Source of the DNA: Spirochaetaceae bacterium
GTDB taxonomy: Bacteria; Spirochaetota; Spirochaetia; Treponematales; Treponemataceae
Direction of reading: 5' to 3'
Assembly (NCBI GenBank): GCA_017614995.1
Contig: JAGAAX010000003.1
Span: 61,482 to 125,481 of the forward strand
Length of the DNA: 64,000 nucleotides
Both the position numbers and the translations under genes were made by a program. Position 1 is the stretch's first letter. The number at the start of each line of letters is the position of its first letter. Shown piece by piece: positions 35,038 through 45,079 of this stretch. The notes under the pieces were generated by a model that was not told the origin of the DNA, made no database searches, and worked only from the letters and a program-made list of their open reading frames with translations.

Positions 35038-35070
35038 GCTGTCCGGGATTTTCCCAGGCAGCTTTTTTTT
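35038..35070 (+). terminator. Intrinsic terminator of the CHASE2 operon
   Basis: GCTGTCCGGGA-TTT-TCCCAGGCAGC stem followed by eight T residues, 14 bases after the cyclase stop. Confidence 0.9.
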
Positions 35071-35080
35071 GTACGAACTT

Positions 35081-35148
35081 GTCATTGTCGGGCTAGACCC
35101 GACAATCTCTGAACAAGATTCCCGCGTCGCGTCACGCGCGGGAATGAC
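35081..35148. repeat. Intergenic palindromic repeat (GTCATT...AATGAC)
   Basis: The unit begins GTCATTGTCGGGC and ends GCGGGAATGAC. Two inner hairpins are visible: TGTCGGG/CCCGACA and ATTCCCGCG/CGCGGGAAT. Elements of this form are frequent dispersed repeats in bacterial intergenic DNA. Confidence 0.75.
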
Positions 35149-35270
35149 AATCGTTTTTATTTTCATATAGACATTCCTTAGACTTTACTTGAACTGATTT
35201 TTCCCTTAAAATTAATAAGTCTGAACAGTGGCTTCTGTTCCGGCTTATCAAAATTATATTGGAGAAAAAA

Positions 35271-36812
35271 ATGTCTGCACAGCTTGTAGCAAAGATTGTT
35301 GCGTTCGTTTTGTACTTGGGCTTTATGATTTACATTGGCTTGAGAAGTGCAAAGAACAACAACAGTCCTAAAGACTTCTTCTTGGGCGGAAGAAAGGTTG
35401 GACCATGGGTAACTGCCTTGAGCGCAGAAGCTTCTGACTCTTCTGCATGGGTTTTGATGGGTTTGCCCGGATTGTGTTATCTCGGCGGCATTAAGGAAAC
35501 AGTTTGGACTGCTTTGGGTCTGATTGTCGGAACATATTTGAACTGGCTTTTTGTAGCAAAGCCGCTCCGCAAAAGCTCAATTGCATTTGACGACGCTATT
35601 ACAATTCCGAATTTCTTTTCAAAAAGATTTAACGACAAGTCGCACATTCTTACAGTTGTATCGGCTTTCTTTATTGTATTTTTCTTTACAATTTATACGG
35701 CTTCAGGCTTTGTTGCCTGTGCAAAATTGTTCCGTTCTGTTTTCGGTTTGAATTACTACATCGGTCTTGTAATTGGTCTTGTAGTTATTCTGACGTATAC
35801 AATTTTGGGCGGCTATCTTGCCGTTTGTACAACAGACTTTTTGCAGGGTGCATTAATTTTCGTAGCTTTTGTAATTTCTTCAATTGTTATCATCGTTTCG
35901 CTTGGCGGTATAGGCTCTGCTGTTGACCAGGCTTCGCAATTCAATGCGTTTGCGCTTGCCGGCAAGTTTGGTGAAGAACTGAAAAATGCGTTCTCCGGCA
36001 ATGCAAGTTTCGGCTTGTTCAGCGGAATTTCTGCATTTTCTTGGGGCTTGGGCTATTTCGGTATGCCGCACATCATCATCAGATTTATGGGCATCCGCTC
36101 TAACCAGGACGTTAAAAAGGCTAGACGCATCGGTACTTCTTGGATGCTGATTTCTTACATCGGCACATTCATCATTGGTACACTTGGAACTGTCTATCTT
36201 GCAGGCGGCGACCTTTCTAATCCGGCAATGCTTTTGACTGGCGGTGCTCAGGAAACAGTTTTCAGCGAGACGATGCTCAAGATGTATCCGGCATTTATTG
36301 CAGGTCTTTTCTTGTGTGCAATTCTTGCAGCTTCAATGAGTACAGCCGACAGCCAGCTTTTGAGCGCGTCTTCTTCTATAAGCTTTGACATTTACAAAGG
36401 CATTATCAACAAAGATGCCGACGAAAAGAAGGTGCTGCTTATCAGCCGCATTTCAGTTCTTGTAATTGCTTTGATTGCTTTCGGTCTCTGCTTTTTGCCG
36501 AACAACAACTCGATTTTCGGTCTCGTAAGCTATGCTTGGGCTGGTTTCGGCGCAACATTCGGTCCGCTTGTTCTGCTCTCGCTTTTCTGGAAAAATTGTA
36601 CAAAAGAGGGCGCAATCGCCGGAATTATCGGGGGCGGCGTAACTGTTGTTGTATGGCACAACCTCGCATCACTCGGCGGCATTTTCAGTCTTTACGAAAT
36701 TGTACCGGGCTTTATCGTCTGTCTTTTGCTTACAGTTCTCGTAAGTCTTTTCACCAAAAAAGACGAAGAAGTGCTTGCTGCTTTTGACAGATACAAGGCA
36801 ATCGCGGATTAA
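35271..36812 (+). CDS. putP: Sodium/proline symporter
   Basis: A 513-residue transporter of the solute:sodium symporter family with 12-13 helices. Diagnostic PutP segments are NSPKDFFLGGRKVGPWVTALSAEASDSSAW (about residues 27-56), FGMPHIIIRFMGIRS and AASMSTADSQLLSASSSIS. It imports L-proline with Na+. The start is the ATG at 35271 after TTGGAGAAAAAA; the TTG at 35259 belongs to the ribosome-binding site. Single gene with a long hairpin terminator behind it. Confidence 0.93.
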   Translation: MSAQLVAKIVAFVLYLGFMIYIGLRSAKNNNSPKDFFLGGRKVGPWVTALSAEASDSSAWVLMGLPGLCYLGGIKETVWTALGLIVGTYLNWLFVAKPLRKSSIAFDDAITIPNFFSKRFNDKSHILTVVSAFFIVFFFTIYTASGFVACAKLFRSVFGLNYYIGLVIGLVVILTYTILGGYLAVCTTDFLQGALIFVAFVISSIVIIVSLGGIGSAVDQASQFNAFALAGKFGEELKNAFSGNASFGLFSGISAFSWGLGYFGMPHIIIRFMGIRSNQDVKKARRIGTSWMLISYIGTFIIGTLGTVYLAGGDLSNPAMLLTGGAQETVFSETMLKMYPAFIAGLFLCAILAASMSTADSQLLSASSSISFDIYKGIINKDADEKKVLLISRISVLVIALIAFGLCFLPNNNSIFGLVSYAWAGFGATFGPLVLLSLFWKNCTKEGAIAGIIGGGVTVVVWHNLASLGGIFSLYEIVPGFIVCLLLTVLVSLFTKKDEEVLAAFDRYKAIAD

Positions 36813-36829
36813 TATAGCCATATTGAGCT

Positions 36830-36947
36830 AAAAAAGCTGCCTGAAAAGAACCGTCATGCTGAATTAATTTCAGCATCTGCACAGATGTAACAGTGAGATT
36901 CCGAAACAAGTTCGGAATGACATTCAGTTTTTGGGCAGCTTTTTTTG
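36830..36947. terminator. Bidirectional terminator holding a dispersed repeat in its loop
   Basis: Outer stem AAAAAAGCTGCC (36830-36841) and GGCAGCTTTTTTT (36934-36947) works as a terminator for both putP and the convergent kinase gene. The loop contains a repeat with hairpins GCTGAAxTTAATTTCAGC and ATTCCGAAC-like ACAAGTTCGGAAT, ending GGAATGACA. Confidence 0.8.
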
Positions 36948-36954
36948 TGGCAAG

Positions 36955-39900
36955 TTATTTCAGTTCGTTCAATAATTTTGAAACGGCAGATGTAATTCCG
37001 TCGTAGTCAAAAATATCTGTGGCGGCTTTTATTGCTTTTATGTGGAGCGAATATGGTTCCGTCCAGAAATACTTTGCAAGCTCGTCGAGAGTGTCTTCTA
37101 TAGAAATAATATCTGTGTTTTGGGCTCTGTCTAAAATAAACGTCGCTTTCCGCTTCAAAAGTTCATTGTCGCCTTTCTCAAGATTGTCAAAAAGGTTCAT
37201 GTTTTCAACTGAAACAAGATATTCCTTTATGTTTTCTGTCATCTGCGAAAGCTGAAGCAAAAACGCCGTTATGTTTGTCTGAATATAAGCTGTGTTTACC
37301 TGTTTTCCGGCGTCTTCCATTCTTAGTGCAAATGCCGAAAGTTCTTCCGCACCGATGTTTGCAGCCGCGCCCTTAAGTGCGTGTGCATAAACCGCGTAAA
37401 GATGCCAGTCCTGCTGGTCAAACGCATATTGAAGCTGCTGAATCTTGTTTGCGGCATCAATTACAAAAGTTGTAAGAATATCGTGATACGCGTTCAGGTC
37501 GTTGCCCGCAAATGAGAGACCGACCTTGTAGTTTACGTCCGCAATAAACGGCTTATCCTCGATAACCGGCTCGTCTGTATGCTTTTTCTTGAAAATCTTT
37601 GATTCCGGCAGCCATTTCTGCAAAATAGCGTTAAGCCTTTCAGGCTCAATCGGTTTTGCAAGAAAATCGTTCATGCCTTCAGCAACAAACATTTCGCGCA
37701 CGCCGCTTATGGCATTTGCGGTCAGCGCAATTATCGGAATACTTCCATTTTCGTTGTTCAGGCTGCGTACAGCATGTGTTGCATCAACGCCGTCCATTTC
37801 AGGCATCATGTGATCCATGAAAACCAGGTCATAGACTGTTTCTTTTATTTTGTTGATTGCCTCAAAGCCTGACTGTGCCGTATCTGCCGCAATGTCATGG
37901 CTCTTAAGAAGCCCTGCTGCAACTTTTATGTTTACGGTGTTGTCGTCAACAACAAGCACTTTTGCATTCGGCGCGCTGACTTTGTAGTTGTTTTCAGAAA
38001 CCAGATTGGCTGCTGTCTGGGTGACAAATCCCAGAGAAAGCACCTGTGCAAGCTGAATGCAGTTCAGCGGCATCGGCACAATCAGCAGATTCTTGTCATA
38101 TTGAAAATCGCTTGAACCTTCGGCAAAAACCGCAAATTTAGTCTTGTTCTTCTTCTGTTTTGCAGAAATGAAAAGCTTGCGGTAATAAATCGAAGAAACA
38201 AGAACATAATCAAAAACGCTTTCGTTCAGCTTGGCTTCAAAATCTTCTGGAGCTGATGTGTGCACATAATTAAGGTGAAGATCGCCAAGTATTTCAAAGA
38301 TGCTGTCGGCGTAGTTTTTGCGCGGTTCGTAAACAAGCACAGATTTGCCTGTTCCGCTAGAAAGTGCAATTAAAGGCTCGTCGCTTTCAACGTTCTGTTC
38401 AATTGTGGCTGTAAACACTGAACCCTTGCCGTATTCGCTCTGAACAGAAATTGTGCCTTCCATCATTTCGCAAAGCTGTTTTGTAATAGAAAGACCCAAA
38501 CCTGTGCCGACAACATTGCGGTTTCGCTTTGTGTCAACGCGCGCAAAAAGCTCAAAAAGCTTTGAGAAGTTTTCGTCTTTAATTCCAATACCGGAATCTT
38601 CTATGCGGAAGTTGAGCCGGATTGTTTTGCCCTGTGTCTCGCCTGTAACGTCAAGCCGGATATAGCCTTCTCTTGTGTATTTGACAGCATTGCCGAGTAT
38701 GTTGATAAGAATCTGTTTAACGCGGTTTTCGTCGCCTATCAGTTTGTGCGGCAGTGTAGGGTCAATGCGTACAAAAAATGCAAGACCTTTGCTTGCAGTG
38801 CGCATCTTAATCAATGTAAGCACGTCGTTAATAAGTGCGCCCAAATCATATTGAACCGGCACTAAGTCAAGGCGGCCTGATTCAATTTTTGAAATATCAA
38901 GAATGTCATTGATAATGCTCAAAAGGCTTCGTGTCGCTGTGTTGATGTCGTGTGCATATTCTTTGATGAGTGGCGGCAGCTTTTCAAGCAGAATCAGTTC
39001 AGACATACCGAGAATTGCGTTCATCGGCGTACGGATTTCGTGGCTCATGTTGGCAAGAAAGTTAGATTTTGCCTTTGTAGCCTGAAGTGCAACTTCTTTT
39101 GCCTCAATCAAAGAATTTGAAGTTTCATCCTGAATGATTTGTGCCGCAAAAATACGGGCAAATGTAGCAAGAATAGCTTCTTCGTCAGATGTAAAGGCTT
39201 TTTCCTCGTGGCAGTTGTCGTAGCACATAAAGCCCCAGAACTGGTCTTGAAAAACAAGCGGAATTACCAGCGCCGAAAGAATCTCAAGCGGCCGGTACAA
39301 AGTTTCAGAAGCCGTCATCGCTGAATAATTTCCGTTTTTTATGCCTTCTGTAACAAGCTTGTTCTTCCATGCGCGCAGGGCATTTGTTTTGTCCTCATAA
39401 ACTTTTGGAAGAGCCGGAGTATTGAGAAAAGCAATCCGCGGCGACTGCCACAATGCAATAAGGCTGCACGAATCGTGTTCTTCGGGGGTGGCTGCCCAGT
39501 GATTACGCCATATATGTACGCGGTCTATATCGAGCTGCTCGCCGATTTTCTTCAAGCCGCTTTTAAGTCTGTCAAAAAAGCTGATTTGAGAAACAGCCGT
39601 AAGCTCTTTTGTTATTTCAGTTACAGTTGAAAGCAGAAAATCTCTTGCGCCAATTTTGCGGATACTTTCCTGCTGGAAAATATATGCAAGAATCATGTGA
39701 CCGCATGTATTTACGATGTTTTCCTGGCTTGGTGAAAAATAGCGCTCTGTACGGCAGTCGCTGACACCGATGTAGCCCCAATATTCGTTGCCGAGAACAA
39801 TCTGAATTGTAAGCTGAGAGAGAACATGCTGCTCGAGCAGGCTTTCGTAGCCGCGCGGCTTGTCACGTGCGACTTTTACGTTTGTAAGCATCTGGTCTGG

Positions 39901-41238
39901 GCGCATGTGAAGCTCTACGTCTTCATGCGAGAGGCGCTTTCTGTTTATAAGCCCCTGCGGATTTTCAGGCGCGTCTTTTGATTCCCAGTAATATTTCAGT
40001 GTGAGCCAGCAGCCGTTTTCGCAGTCTTCGGTTTTCTGCCAGATTACAATTCTGTCTGCTTCTACAGATTCGCCTATAACGTGAAGCGCGTTCAAGATGC
40101 GCTCGTCAAAGTTTGTGCCGTTGTTTATGGTCAGAACTCTTGTGACATCATTGCTTGCCTCAACAAGCTTGTCGCGTTTCTGCTTGGCAAGCAGCCCGTC
40201 GTGTTTCGTGATGTGGTCAAGAAACATGTAGGCGCATGTGTTGAGAATATTCTCTTCGTTTTGGGTAAAAAGCCTTTCGCGGTGGCAGTCGTCAAATCCG
40301 ATAAAGCCCCAGTATTTGTCGCCCAAGAAAATCTGCACAACCAGAAGCGAAAGAATATTGTCCTGCTGCTTGCCTTCCCAGCCGCGCGGCTTGTCTGAAA
40401 TTCTTGCGTTCAAAAAGCGCTGTTCGGGCTGTTTGCGCAGTGCAATTTCTTCTGCGCTCATAAACCAGCCCGAATGGTTTTTGCCCGGGCGGTATGGCGG
40501 TGCGCCCGCAGCCTGCCATGAGAAAGACAGCTCAATAAAACAACCGCCGCCTTCTTCTCTTACATTGCGGTAAACATAAGCCCTGTCCACACCTACGGCT
40601 TCGCTTACAATGCGGAGGGCTTCGTTCATGCGCTGCTCAAAATTGTCCTCGTCAGACGAGTTGAAAATATTGGTAACGTCGCTTGTGGTTTTTAAAAGCT
40701 TGTCTCTGTGAAGCTGCTGCAATTCCAGGGTTTCTTCACCGTTTTCATGCTGTGCGTTCTGGTTAAAATAGCTGTCTATTAAAATGCGGAAAATCTCAGA
40801 AAGAATTGTGCTGTCGTCCTGTGACAGGCTTTGAACTGTCCGGTTTTTCAAAAGACCGAAACCTATGAAATTCTGGTTCTGAATTATCGGGAAAATTGTG
40901 TCAGAAGCCGTCAAGGGCAGCCTGTCAATTTCGCCGGAATAAATCTTGCTGAGCCTGCTTTTAAAAGTCAGGTCAAAATTAATCTGCTGGGCTGTGTCCT
41001 GCTTCTTAAGTTTTTTGTCTGCAACAGCTATAGCCCTGCACTGGCACCAGTAAGAATTGTCGTCATTTTTGTTTATAGACCATATTTCTGCGCTCTGTGC
41101 CTTTGCGGCATCAGCTACAGAAAGCAGAGCCTTGTGAATTATGTTTAAGTCCTGCGCTTCACACGTTGAGTTGACAAGATGTGTTATGCCTTTGAGAAGT
41201 TTTACAGGAGCGTCTATTGGCGTATGCTGTACGGACAT
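36955..41238 (-). CDS. Multi-GAF hybrid histidine kinase with receiver and Hpt domains
   Basis: A 1427-residue soluble kinase with no membrane helices. Four GAF-like domains occupy about 1-720; the second to fourth share [29 protein letters not shown] motifs and look like internal duplications. HisKA has its His in [18 protein letters not shown] (about 745), HATPase_c has [10 protein letters not shown] and [12 protein letters not shown], then a degenerate receiver, a receiver with [13 protein letters not shown], and an Hpt domain with [12 protein letters not shown]. All phosphorelay steps are thus in one chain. No cognate regulator is next to it; downstream partners are unknown. Confidence 0.92.
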   Translation of the reverse strand: MSVQHTPIDAPVKLLKGITHLVNSTCEAQDLNIIHKALLSVADAAKAQSAEIWSINKNDDNSYWCQCRAIAVADKKLKKQDTAQQINFDLTFKSRLSKIYSGEIDRLPLTASDTIFPIIQNQNFIGFGLLKNRTVQSLSQDDSTILSEIFRILIDSYFNQNAQHENGEETLELQQLHRDKLLKTTSDVTNIFNSSDEDNFEQRMNEALRIVSEAVGVDRAYVYRNVREEGGGCFIELSFSWQAAGAPPYRPGKNHSGWFMSAEEIALRKQPEQRFLNARISDKPRGWEGKQQDNILSLLVVQIFLGDKYWGFIGFDDCHRERLFTQNEENILNTCAYMFLDHITKHDGLLAKQKRDKLVEASNDVTRVLTINNGTNFDERILNALHVIGESVEADRIVIWQKTEDCENGCWLTLKYYWESKDAPENPQGLINRKRLSHEDVELHMRPDQMLTNVKVARDKPRGYESLLEQHVLSQLTIQIVLGNEYWGYIGVSDCRTERYFSPSQENIVNTCGHMILAYIFQQESIRKIGARDFLLSTVTEITKELTAVSQISFFDRLKSGLKKIGEQLDIDRVHIWRNHWAATPEEHDSCSLIALWQSPRIAFLNTPALPKVYEDKTNALRAWKNKLVTEGIKNGNYSAMTASETLYRPLEILSALVIPLVFQDQFWGFMCYDNCHEEKAFTSDEEAILATFARIFAAQIIQDETSNSLIEAKEVALQATKAKSNFLANMSHEIRTPMNAILGMSELILLEKLPPLIKEYAHDINTATRSLLSIINDILDISKIESGRLDLVPVQYDLGALINDVLTLIKMRTASKGLAFFVRIDPTLPHKLIGDENRVKQILINILGNAVKYTREGYIRLDVTGETQGKTIRLNFRIEDSGIGIKDENFSKLFELFARVDTKRNRNVVGTGLGLSITKQLCEMMEGTISVQSEYGKGSVFTATIEQNVESDEPLIALSSGTGKSVLVYEPRKNYADSIFEILGDLHLNYVHTSAPEDFEAKLNESVFDYVLVSSIYYRKLFISAKQKKNKTKFAVFAEGSSDFQYDKNLLIVPMPLNCIQLAQVLSLGFVTQTAANLVSENNYKVSAPNAKVLVVDDNTVNIKVAAGLLKSHDIAADTAQSGFEAINKIKETVYDLVFMDHMMPEMDGVDATHAVRSLNNENGSIPIIALTANAISGVREMFVAEGMNDFLAKPIEPERLNAILQKWLPESKIFKKKHTDEPVIEDKPFIADVNYKVGLSFAGNDLNAYHDILTTFVIDAANKIQQLQYAFDQQDWHLYAVYAHALKGAAANIGAEELSAFALRMEDAGKQVNTAYIQTNITAFLLQLSQMTENIKEYLVSVENMNLFDNLEKGDNELLKRKATFILDRAQNTDIISIEDTLDELAKYFWTEPYSLHIKAIKAATDIFDYDGITSAVSKLLNELK

Positions 41239-41351
41239 TAACTTTTTAAACCTTCTTTAAATCAATTACTTTTTTAATGTTATGCTTCAATGTAAATGTC
41301 GGCGCATTTGCAAATTTGCAGCACAATTCTACTTAAAATTTCTAAAACGGA

Positions 41352-41467
41352 ACCTATAAAAACTTCAGTTTTTATAGGTGTCTTTGAAAATGCGATGTTG
41401 TAAATCGCGCCATTATAGCGATTTACAACTCGGCGACATATCTAAAAACTTCAGTTTTTAGATATGT
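41352..41467. repeat. Three hairpins upstream of rex
   Basis: Perfect inverted repeats at 41352-41379 (13-base arms, loop TC), 41397-41429 (GTTGTAAATCGC arms) and 41436-41467. The first and third share the core AAAACTTCAGTTTT, which recurs reversed at 48962-48990. They lie between the divergent kinase and rex genes and leave the rex promoter free. Confidence 0.75.
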
Positions 41468-41568
41468 CCAAAATCTTTAATTAACTATATCATGGATATT
41501 GAGTTTTGTCCTGTAAATATTGGCAATATAAGGAAAATTGCTTAGGTTTGGGACGTCTGTTAAAATAG

Positions 41569-41586
41569 CTGTGAATGATTTCACAG
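41569..41586. promoter_or_regulatory. Rex-type operator 1
   Basis: Palindrome CTGTGAATGATTTCACAG fits the Rex consensus TTGTGAA-N4-TTCACAA at 12 of 14 arm positions. It lies 17 bases upstream of the -35 of the rex promoter. Confidence 0.65.
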
Positions 41587-41603
41587 GAAAAATCAAAATT
41601 TTA

Positions 41604-41632
41604 TTGACTCTTTTTTTTGTGAATGATAGTAT
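41604..41632 (+). promoter_or_regulatory. rex promoter
   Basis: TTGACT (41604-41609), 17-base spacer containing a half-site TTGTGAA, TAGTAT (41627-41632). It is bracketed by the two Rex-type palindromes. Confidence 0.65.
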
Positions 41633-41646
41633 GCCGCCATAAGGTG

Positions 41647-41664
41647 TTGTGAAAACCTTCACAT
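41647..41664. promoter_or_regulatory. Rex-type operator 2
   Basis: TTGTGAAAACCTTCACAT matches TTGTGAA-N4-TTCACAA at 13 of 14 arm positions. Its place just after the expected transcription start would block elongation or open-complex formation. Confidence 0.7.
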
Positions 41665-41704
41665 TGGTTTTGCGTTTATAGAAGCTCAGACTTGTGGTGG
41701 TGCG

Positions 41705-42328
41705 ATGGAACAGAAAATTTCTAAACCTGCAAGAGAACGTTTGATAAGGCTTGCCAGACTGCTTGAGCAGCTTGAAAAGTCGGGCAAGCAGACAGTTTCT
41801 TCTGCTGAAATTCAAAGTCGTACAGGCTGGACAAGTTTTACTATAAGGCGCGATATATCAATGCTTGGCGTGCGTTGTGCGAATGCTGCCGGCTACAATG
41901 TGGCACTGCTGAAAAAAACAATTGACAGTGTGCTTTCATTGGGCGCAGCTGAGAAACGCTGCTGCATCGTGGGGCTCGGCCGTTTGGGCGAGGCGCTCGC
42001 GGGCTTTGCTGGTTTTAACAATTCATCTTTTGTTATTGCAGCCGGATTTGATTCAAGTACCAATAGAACGGAAACATTGAGAGCGCCGTTTCCGCTTTAT
42101 TCAACATCAAAGATGGAAAAAATAATTGCAGACGAAAAAATCGAATATGCGATTCTGGCAGTTCCTGAATCAGCAGCCGAGCAGATGGCTCTAAGACTTG
42201 CTGCATGTGGAATTAAGGGAATTGTCAATTATACGGCGGCGATTCTGCATCTGCCTGAAACAACCGCAGTAGAAAATCTGTCGGTTATGGACGCATTGCA
42301 GAATCTGTCGTGCAAATCTTTAAATTAA
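41705..42328 (+). CDS. rex: Redox-sensing repressor Rex
   Basis: A 207-residue Rex protein that represses fermentation and respiration genes until NADH binds. The N-terminal winged helix (about 1-80) has SSAEIQSRTGWTSFTIRRDIS; the Rossmann domain starts at CCIVGLGRLGEALAGF (about residues 93-108), and the C-terminal part ends VENLSVMDALQNLS. The start follows GGTGCG. Two Rex-type palindromes around its promoter point to autoregulation. serC follows after 87 bases, so serine synthesis could be partly co-transcribed. Confidence 0.92.
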   Translation: MEQKISKPARERLIRLARLLEQLEKSGKQTVSSAEIQSRTGWTSFTIRRDISMLGVRCANAAGYNVALLKKTIDSVLSLGAAEKRCCIVGLGRLGEALAGFAGFNNSSFVIAAGFDSSTNRTETLRAPFPLYSTSKMEKIIADEKIEYAILAVPESAAEQMALRLAACGIKGIVNYTAAILHLPETTAVENLSVMDALQNLSCKSLN

Positions 42329-42415
42329 GTAAAGAATCTGGTTTTCCAGTTCAAATAAGAAGAGAAATCTTCAACCAATTAAAGCGCCGTTTAAGCGGTT
42401 TTTAAGGAGTATGAA

Positions 42416-43537
42416 ATGGCAAGAGTTTTCAATTTTAGTGCTGGCCCTTCAGCATTGCCGGAAGAAGTTTTGAAAGAATGTGCAGCAGAAATGCTTGATT
42501 GCAACGGAACAGGTCAGAGCGTAATGGAAATGAGCCACCGCTCAAAGGCATTTGAACCAATCATTCAGGACGCAGAAGCAATGGTACGCAAATTGATGAA
42601 CGTTCCTGCAAATTATAAGATTTTGTTCTTGCAGGGCGGTGCTTCTACACAGTTTGCAATGATTCCGCTTAACCTCGGCATTAAGACAGGCAAAGCAGCT
42701 TACATTAAAACTGGTGTTTGGGCAAAAAAAGCCGAAGCAGAAGCAAAAAAACTTGGCCTTGAAGTAACAACACTTGCTTCTAGCGAAGACAAGAACTTTA
42801 CATATATTCCGCGTGTTGAAAAAGTAACAGGCGATTATGACTATGTTCATATCACATTCAACAACACAATTATGGGAACACATTACGAGTACATTCCTGA
42901 TACAGGAAATATTCCATTGGTTGCAGATATTTCTTCTTGCATTTTGAGCGAACCGCTTGATGTTTCAAAATTCGGCCTGCTTTATGCCGGTGCTCAGAAG
43001 AACCTTGCACCTGCCGGCGTTACTCTCGTAATTATCCGCGAAGACCTGATTACAGATACACCACGTGCAGGCACACCGACAATGCTTACATACAAGACAC
43101 ACGCAGACGAAGGTTCAATGTTCAATACACCGCCTTGCTACACAATCTACGTTTTGGGCAAAGTTATGCACTGGATTGAAAAGAACGGCGGCGCAGAAGG
43201 CATGGCAAAACGCAACTACGAAAAAGCAAACCTGCTTTATGACTATCTCGACAAATCAGATTTCTACCATGCAACAGCAGAAAAGGGCAGCCGCTCAATC
43301 ATGAACGTGCCTTTCCTTACAAAGTATTCAACAGGTGCAAAAGATGATGCAAGCGTAGCCAAAGAAAAGGAAATCAACGACGCATTTGTTAAGGGCGCAA
43401 CAGCAGCCGGTCTTGTAAACTTGAAAGGTCACCGCCTTGTTGGTGGTATGCGCGCTTCAATTTATAACGCAATGACACTTGACGGCGTAAAAGCACTCAT
43501 CAAGTACATGGACAAATTTGCCGCAGAAAACAAATAA
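42416..43537 (+). CDS. serC: Phosphoserine aminotransferase
   Basis: A 373-residue PLP enzyme converting 3-phosphohydroxypyruvate and glutamate to phosphoserine, the second step of serine synthesis. It starts RVFNFSAGPSALPEEVL. The PLP-binding Lys lies in LLYAGAQKNLAPAGVTLVII (about residue 200), and FLQGGASTQFAMIPLNL binds the phosphate. It begins after AAGGAGTATGAA and is followed 13 bases later by serA, so both are in one operon. Confidence 0.95.
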   Translation: MARVFNFSAGPSALPEEVLKECAAEMLDCNGTGQSVMEMSHRSKAFEPIIQDAEAMVRKLMNVPANYKILFLQGGASTQFAMIPLNLGIKTGKAAYIKTGVWAKKAEAEAKKLGLEVTTLASSEDKNFTYIPRVEKVTGDYDYVHITFNNTIMGTHYEYIPDTGNIPLVADISSCILSEPLDVSKFGLLYAGAQKNLAPAGVTLVIIREDLITDTPRAGTPTMLTYKTHADEGSMFNTPPCYTIYVLGKVMHWIEKNGGAEGMAKRNYEKANLLYDYLDKSDFYHATAEKGSRSIMNVPFLTKYSTGAKDDASVAKEKEINDAFVKGATAAGLVNLKGHRLVGGMRASIYNAMTLDGVKALIKYMDKFAAENK

Positions 43538-43550
43538 TTGGAGGAATAAG

Positions 43551-44729
43551 ATGTTTAAGATTCAGACTTTAAATAAAATTTCAGTTTCTGGCTTGGAAAA
43601 ATTTCCGCGCGAAGAATATGAAGTAGCTTCAGAAATCAACAACCCTGATGCAATTCTTCTCCGCTCTGCCGACATGCACTCAATGGAACTGCCTGCAACA
43701 GTTAAAGCTGTTGCCCGCGCAGGTGCAGGCACAAACAATATTCCGATTCCTGCAATGACAGAGAAGGGCGTAGTTGTTTTCAACACACCGGGGGCAAATG
43801 CAAACGCTGTTAAAGAGCTTGTAATCGCCGCACTGCTTTTCTCAAGTCGCCCTGTTCATGCTGCCGCAGCTTGGGCAAAAACACTCATCGACAAAGGCGA
43901 TGAAATCCCAGAACTTGCAGAAAAAGGCAAGAGCCAGTTTGTCGGCCCTGAGATTAAGGGCAAGACACTCGGCGTAATCGGTTTGGGTGCAATCGGTGCA
44001 ATGGTTGCAAATGCTGCAATGGAACTCGGCATGAACGTAATCGGCTATGACCCATTCCTTTCAGTTGATGCCGCTTGGAGCTTGAGCCGCGCTGTTCACA
44101 AAGCAGAAAGCCTTGATTCGCTTCTTGCAAAATCAGACTATATTACAATTCATATTCCGCAGACAAACGACACAAAGGGCTATATTAACGCAGACCGCCT
44201 TGCAATTATGAAAAAAGGCGTACGTATCCTGAACTTTGCGCGCGGCGGTCTTGTAGTAAACAAAGACATTCTTGCTGCAATTGAAGCCGGAAAAGTTGCC
44301 TGCTATGCCTGTGACTTTGCCGACGAAGAATTGCTCAAAAACGACAAAGTAATCTGTCTGCCACACCTCGGCGCTTCAACACCAGAAGCAGAAGACAACT
44401 GTGCTTTCATGGCAGTTGCCCAGTTGCGCGACTTCCTCGAAAACGGAAACATCGTCAACTCTGTGAACTTTCCGAAATGCAAGATGGACGAACCGATTCC
44501 TGCAAACGGCACAAGAATTTGTATCGCCAACAAGAACATTCCGAACATGGTTGGTCAGATTACAACTGTTCTTGCAGACGCAAAATGCAACATTGCCGCT
44601 ATGGTAAACCAGAACCGCGCCGATGTAGCTTACAACATTATTGATGTTGAAAACGCAATCGACGACGCTGTTGCCGCAAAACTCAAGGCAATTGAAGGCG
44701 TAATCGCAGTCAGACTTATTACAGCATAA
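43551..44729 (+). CDS. serA: D-3-phosphoglycerate dehydrogenase
   Basis: A 392-residue dehydrogenase for the first step of serine synthesis. Start 43551 follows GGAGGAATAAG; the frame upstream belongs to the end of serC. The NAD-binding motif is GVIGLGAIGAMVANAAMELG (about 143-162), the catalytic Arg/Glu/His segments are FARGGLVVN, and ICLPHLGASTPEAEDN. A short C-terminal ACT domain (about 320-392: GQITTVLADAKCNIAAMVN) suggests serine feedback. It is the small type without the intervening ASB domain. A strong terminator follows. Confidence 0.93.
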   Translation: MFKIQTLNKISVSGLEKFPREEYEVASEINNPDAILLRSADMHSMELPATVKAVARAGAGTNNIPIPAMTEKGVVVFNTPGANANAVKELVIAALLFSSRPVHAAAAWAKTLIDKGDEIPELAEKGKSQFVGPEIKGKTLGVIGLGAIGAMVANAAMELGMNVIGYDPFLSVDAAWSLSRAVHKAESLDSLLAKSDYITIHIPQTNDTKGYINADRLAIMKKGVRILNFARGGLVVNKDILAAIEAGKVACYACDFADEELLKNDKVICLPHLGASTPEAEDNCAFMAVAQLRDFLENGNIVNSVNFPKCKMDEPIPANGTRICIANKNIPNMVGQITTVLADAKCNIAAMVNQNRADVAYNIIDVENAIDDAVAAKLKAIEGVIAVRLITA

Positions 44730-44745
44730 AAGCGTATAAGCGCAT

Positions 44746-44781
44746 AAAAAAAGCCTGCTGATTTGTCAGCAGGCTTTTTTT
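44746..44781 (+). terminator. Intrinsic terminator of serC-serA
   Basis: AGCCTGCTGA-TTTG-TCAGCAGGCT with A-run before and T-run after; likely works in both directions. It marks the left edge of the accessory island. Confidence 0.92.
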
Positions 44782-44808
44782 ATTTTCTCCCGATATCGTG
44801 AGTTTTTA

Positions 44809-44836
44809 TTGAAAATTCAAAAAATGATGATATAAT
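44809..44836 (+). promoter_or_regulatory. Promoter of the DUF3791/DUF3990 operon
   Basis: TTGAAA (44809-44814), 16-base spacer, TATAAT (44831-44836). A GGGGG ribosome-binding site lies seven bases before the ATG at 44855. Confidence 0.65.
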
Positions 44837-44854
44837 TCAATTGTTGGGGGCAAT

Positions 44855-45079
44855 ATGACGACAGTACCTGTAAAAGACAAAATAGAATACACAGTTTCTT
44901 TGATAAGTGATTTTGCAAAAAAAAACTCGCTTTCTACAACACAAGCATTCAATTATCTCGACCGTTTTAATGCAATCAGTTTAATAAATCAGCACTATAA
45001 CATTACGCACACACTTCCTTTTTCAGATGTTCTTGAAGACCTTTCGCTGTATTGCAAAAATCACGGAGGCAACCTGTAA
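44855..45079 (+). CDS. DUF3791-family small protein
   Basis: A 74-residue helical protein of the DUF3791 type (EYTVSLISDFAKKNSLSTTQAFNYLDRFNAI...YNITHTLPFSDVLEDLSLYC). Such proteins usually stand next to a DUF3990 gene and are treated as the likely antitoxin or partner; this is association, not proof. Its stop overlaps the next start (TAATG). First gene of a four-gene translationally coupled operon. Confidence 0.7.
   Translation: MTTVPVKDKIEYTVSLISDFAKKNSLSTTQAFNYLDRFNAISLINQHYNITHTLPFSDVLEDLSLYCKNHGGNL

Noticed and set aside
35259..35271. TTG start four codons before putP
   Set aside because: These bases form the GGAG ribosome-binding site of the ATG at 35271.
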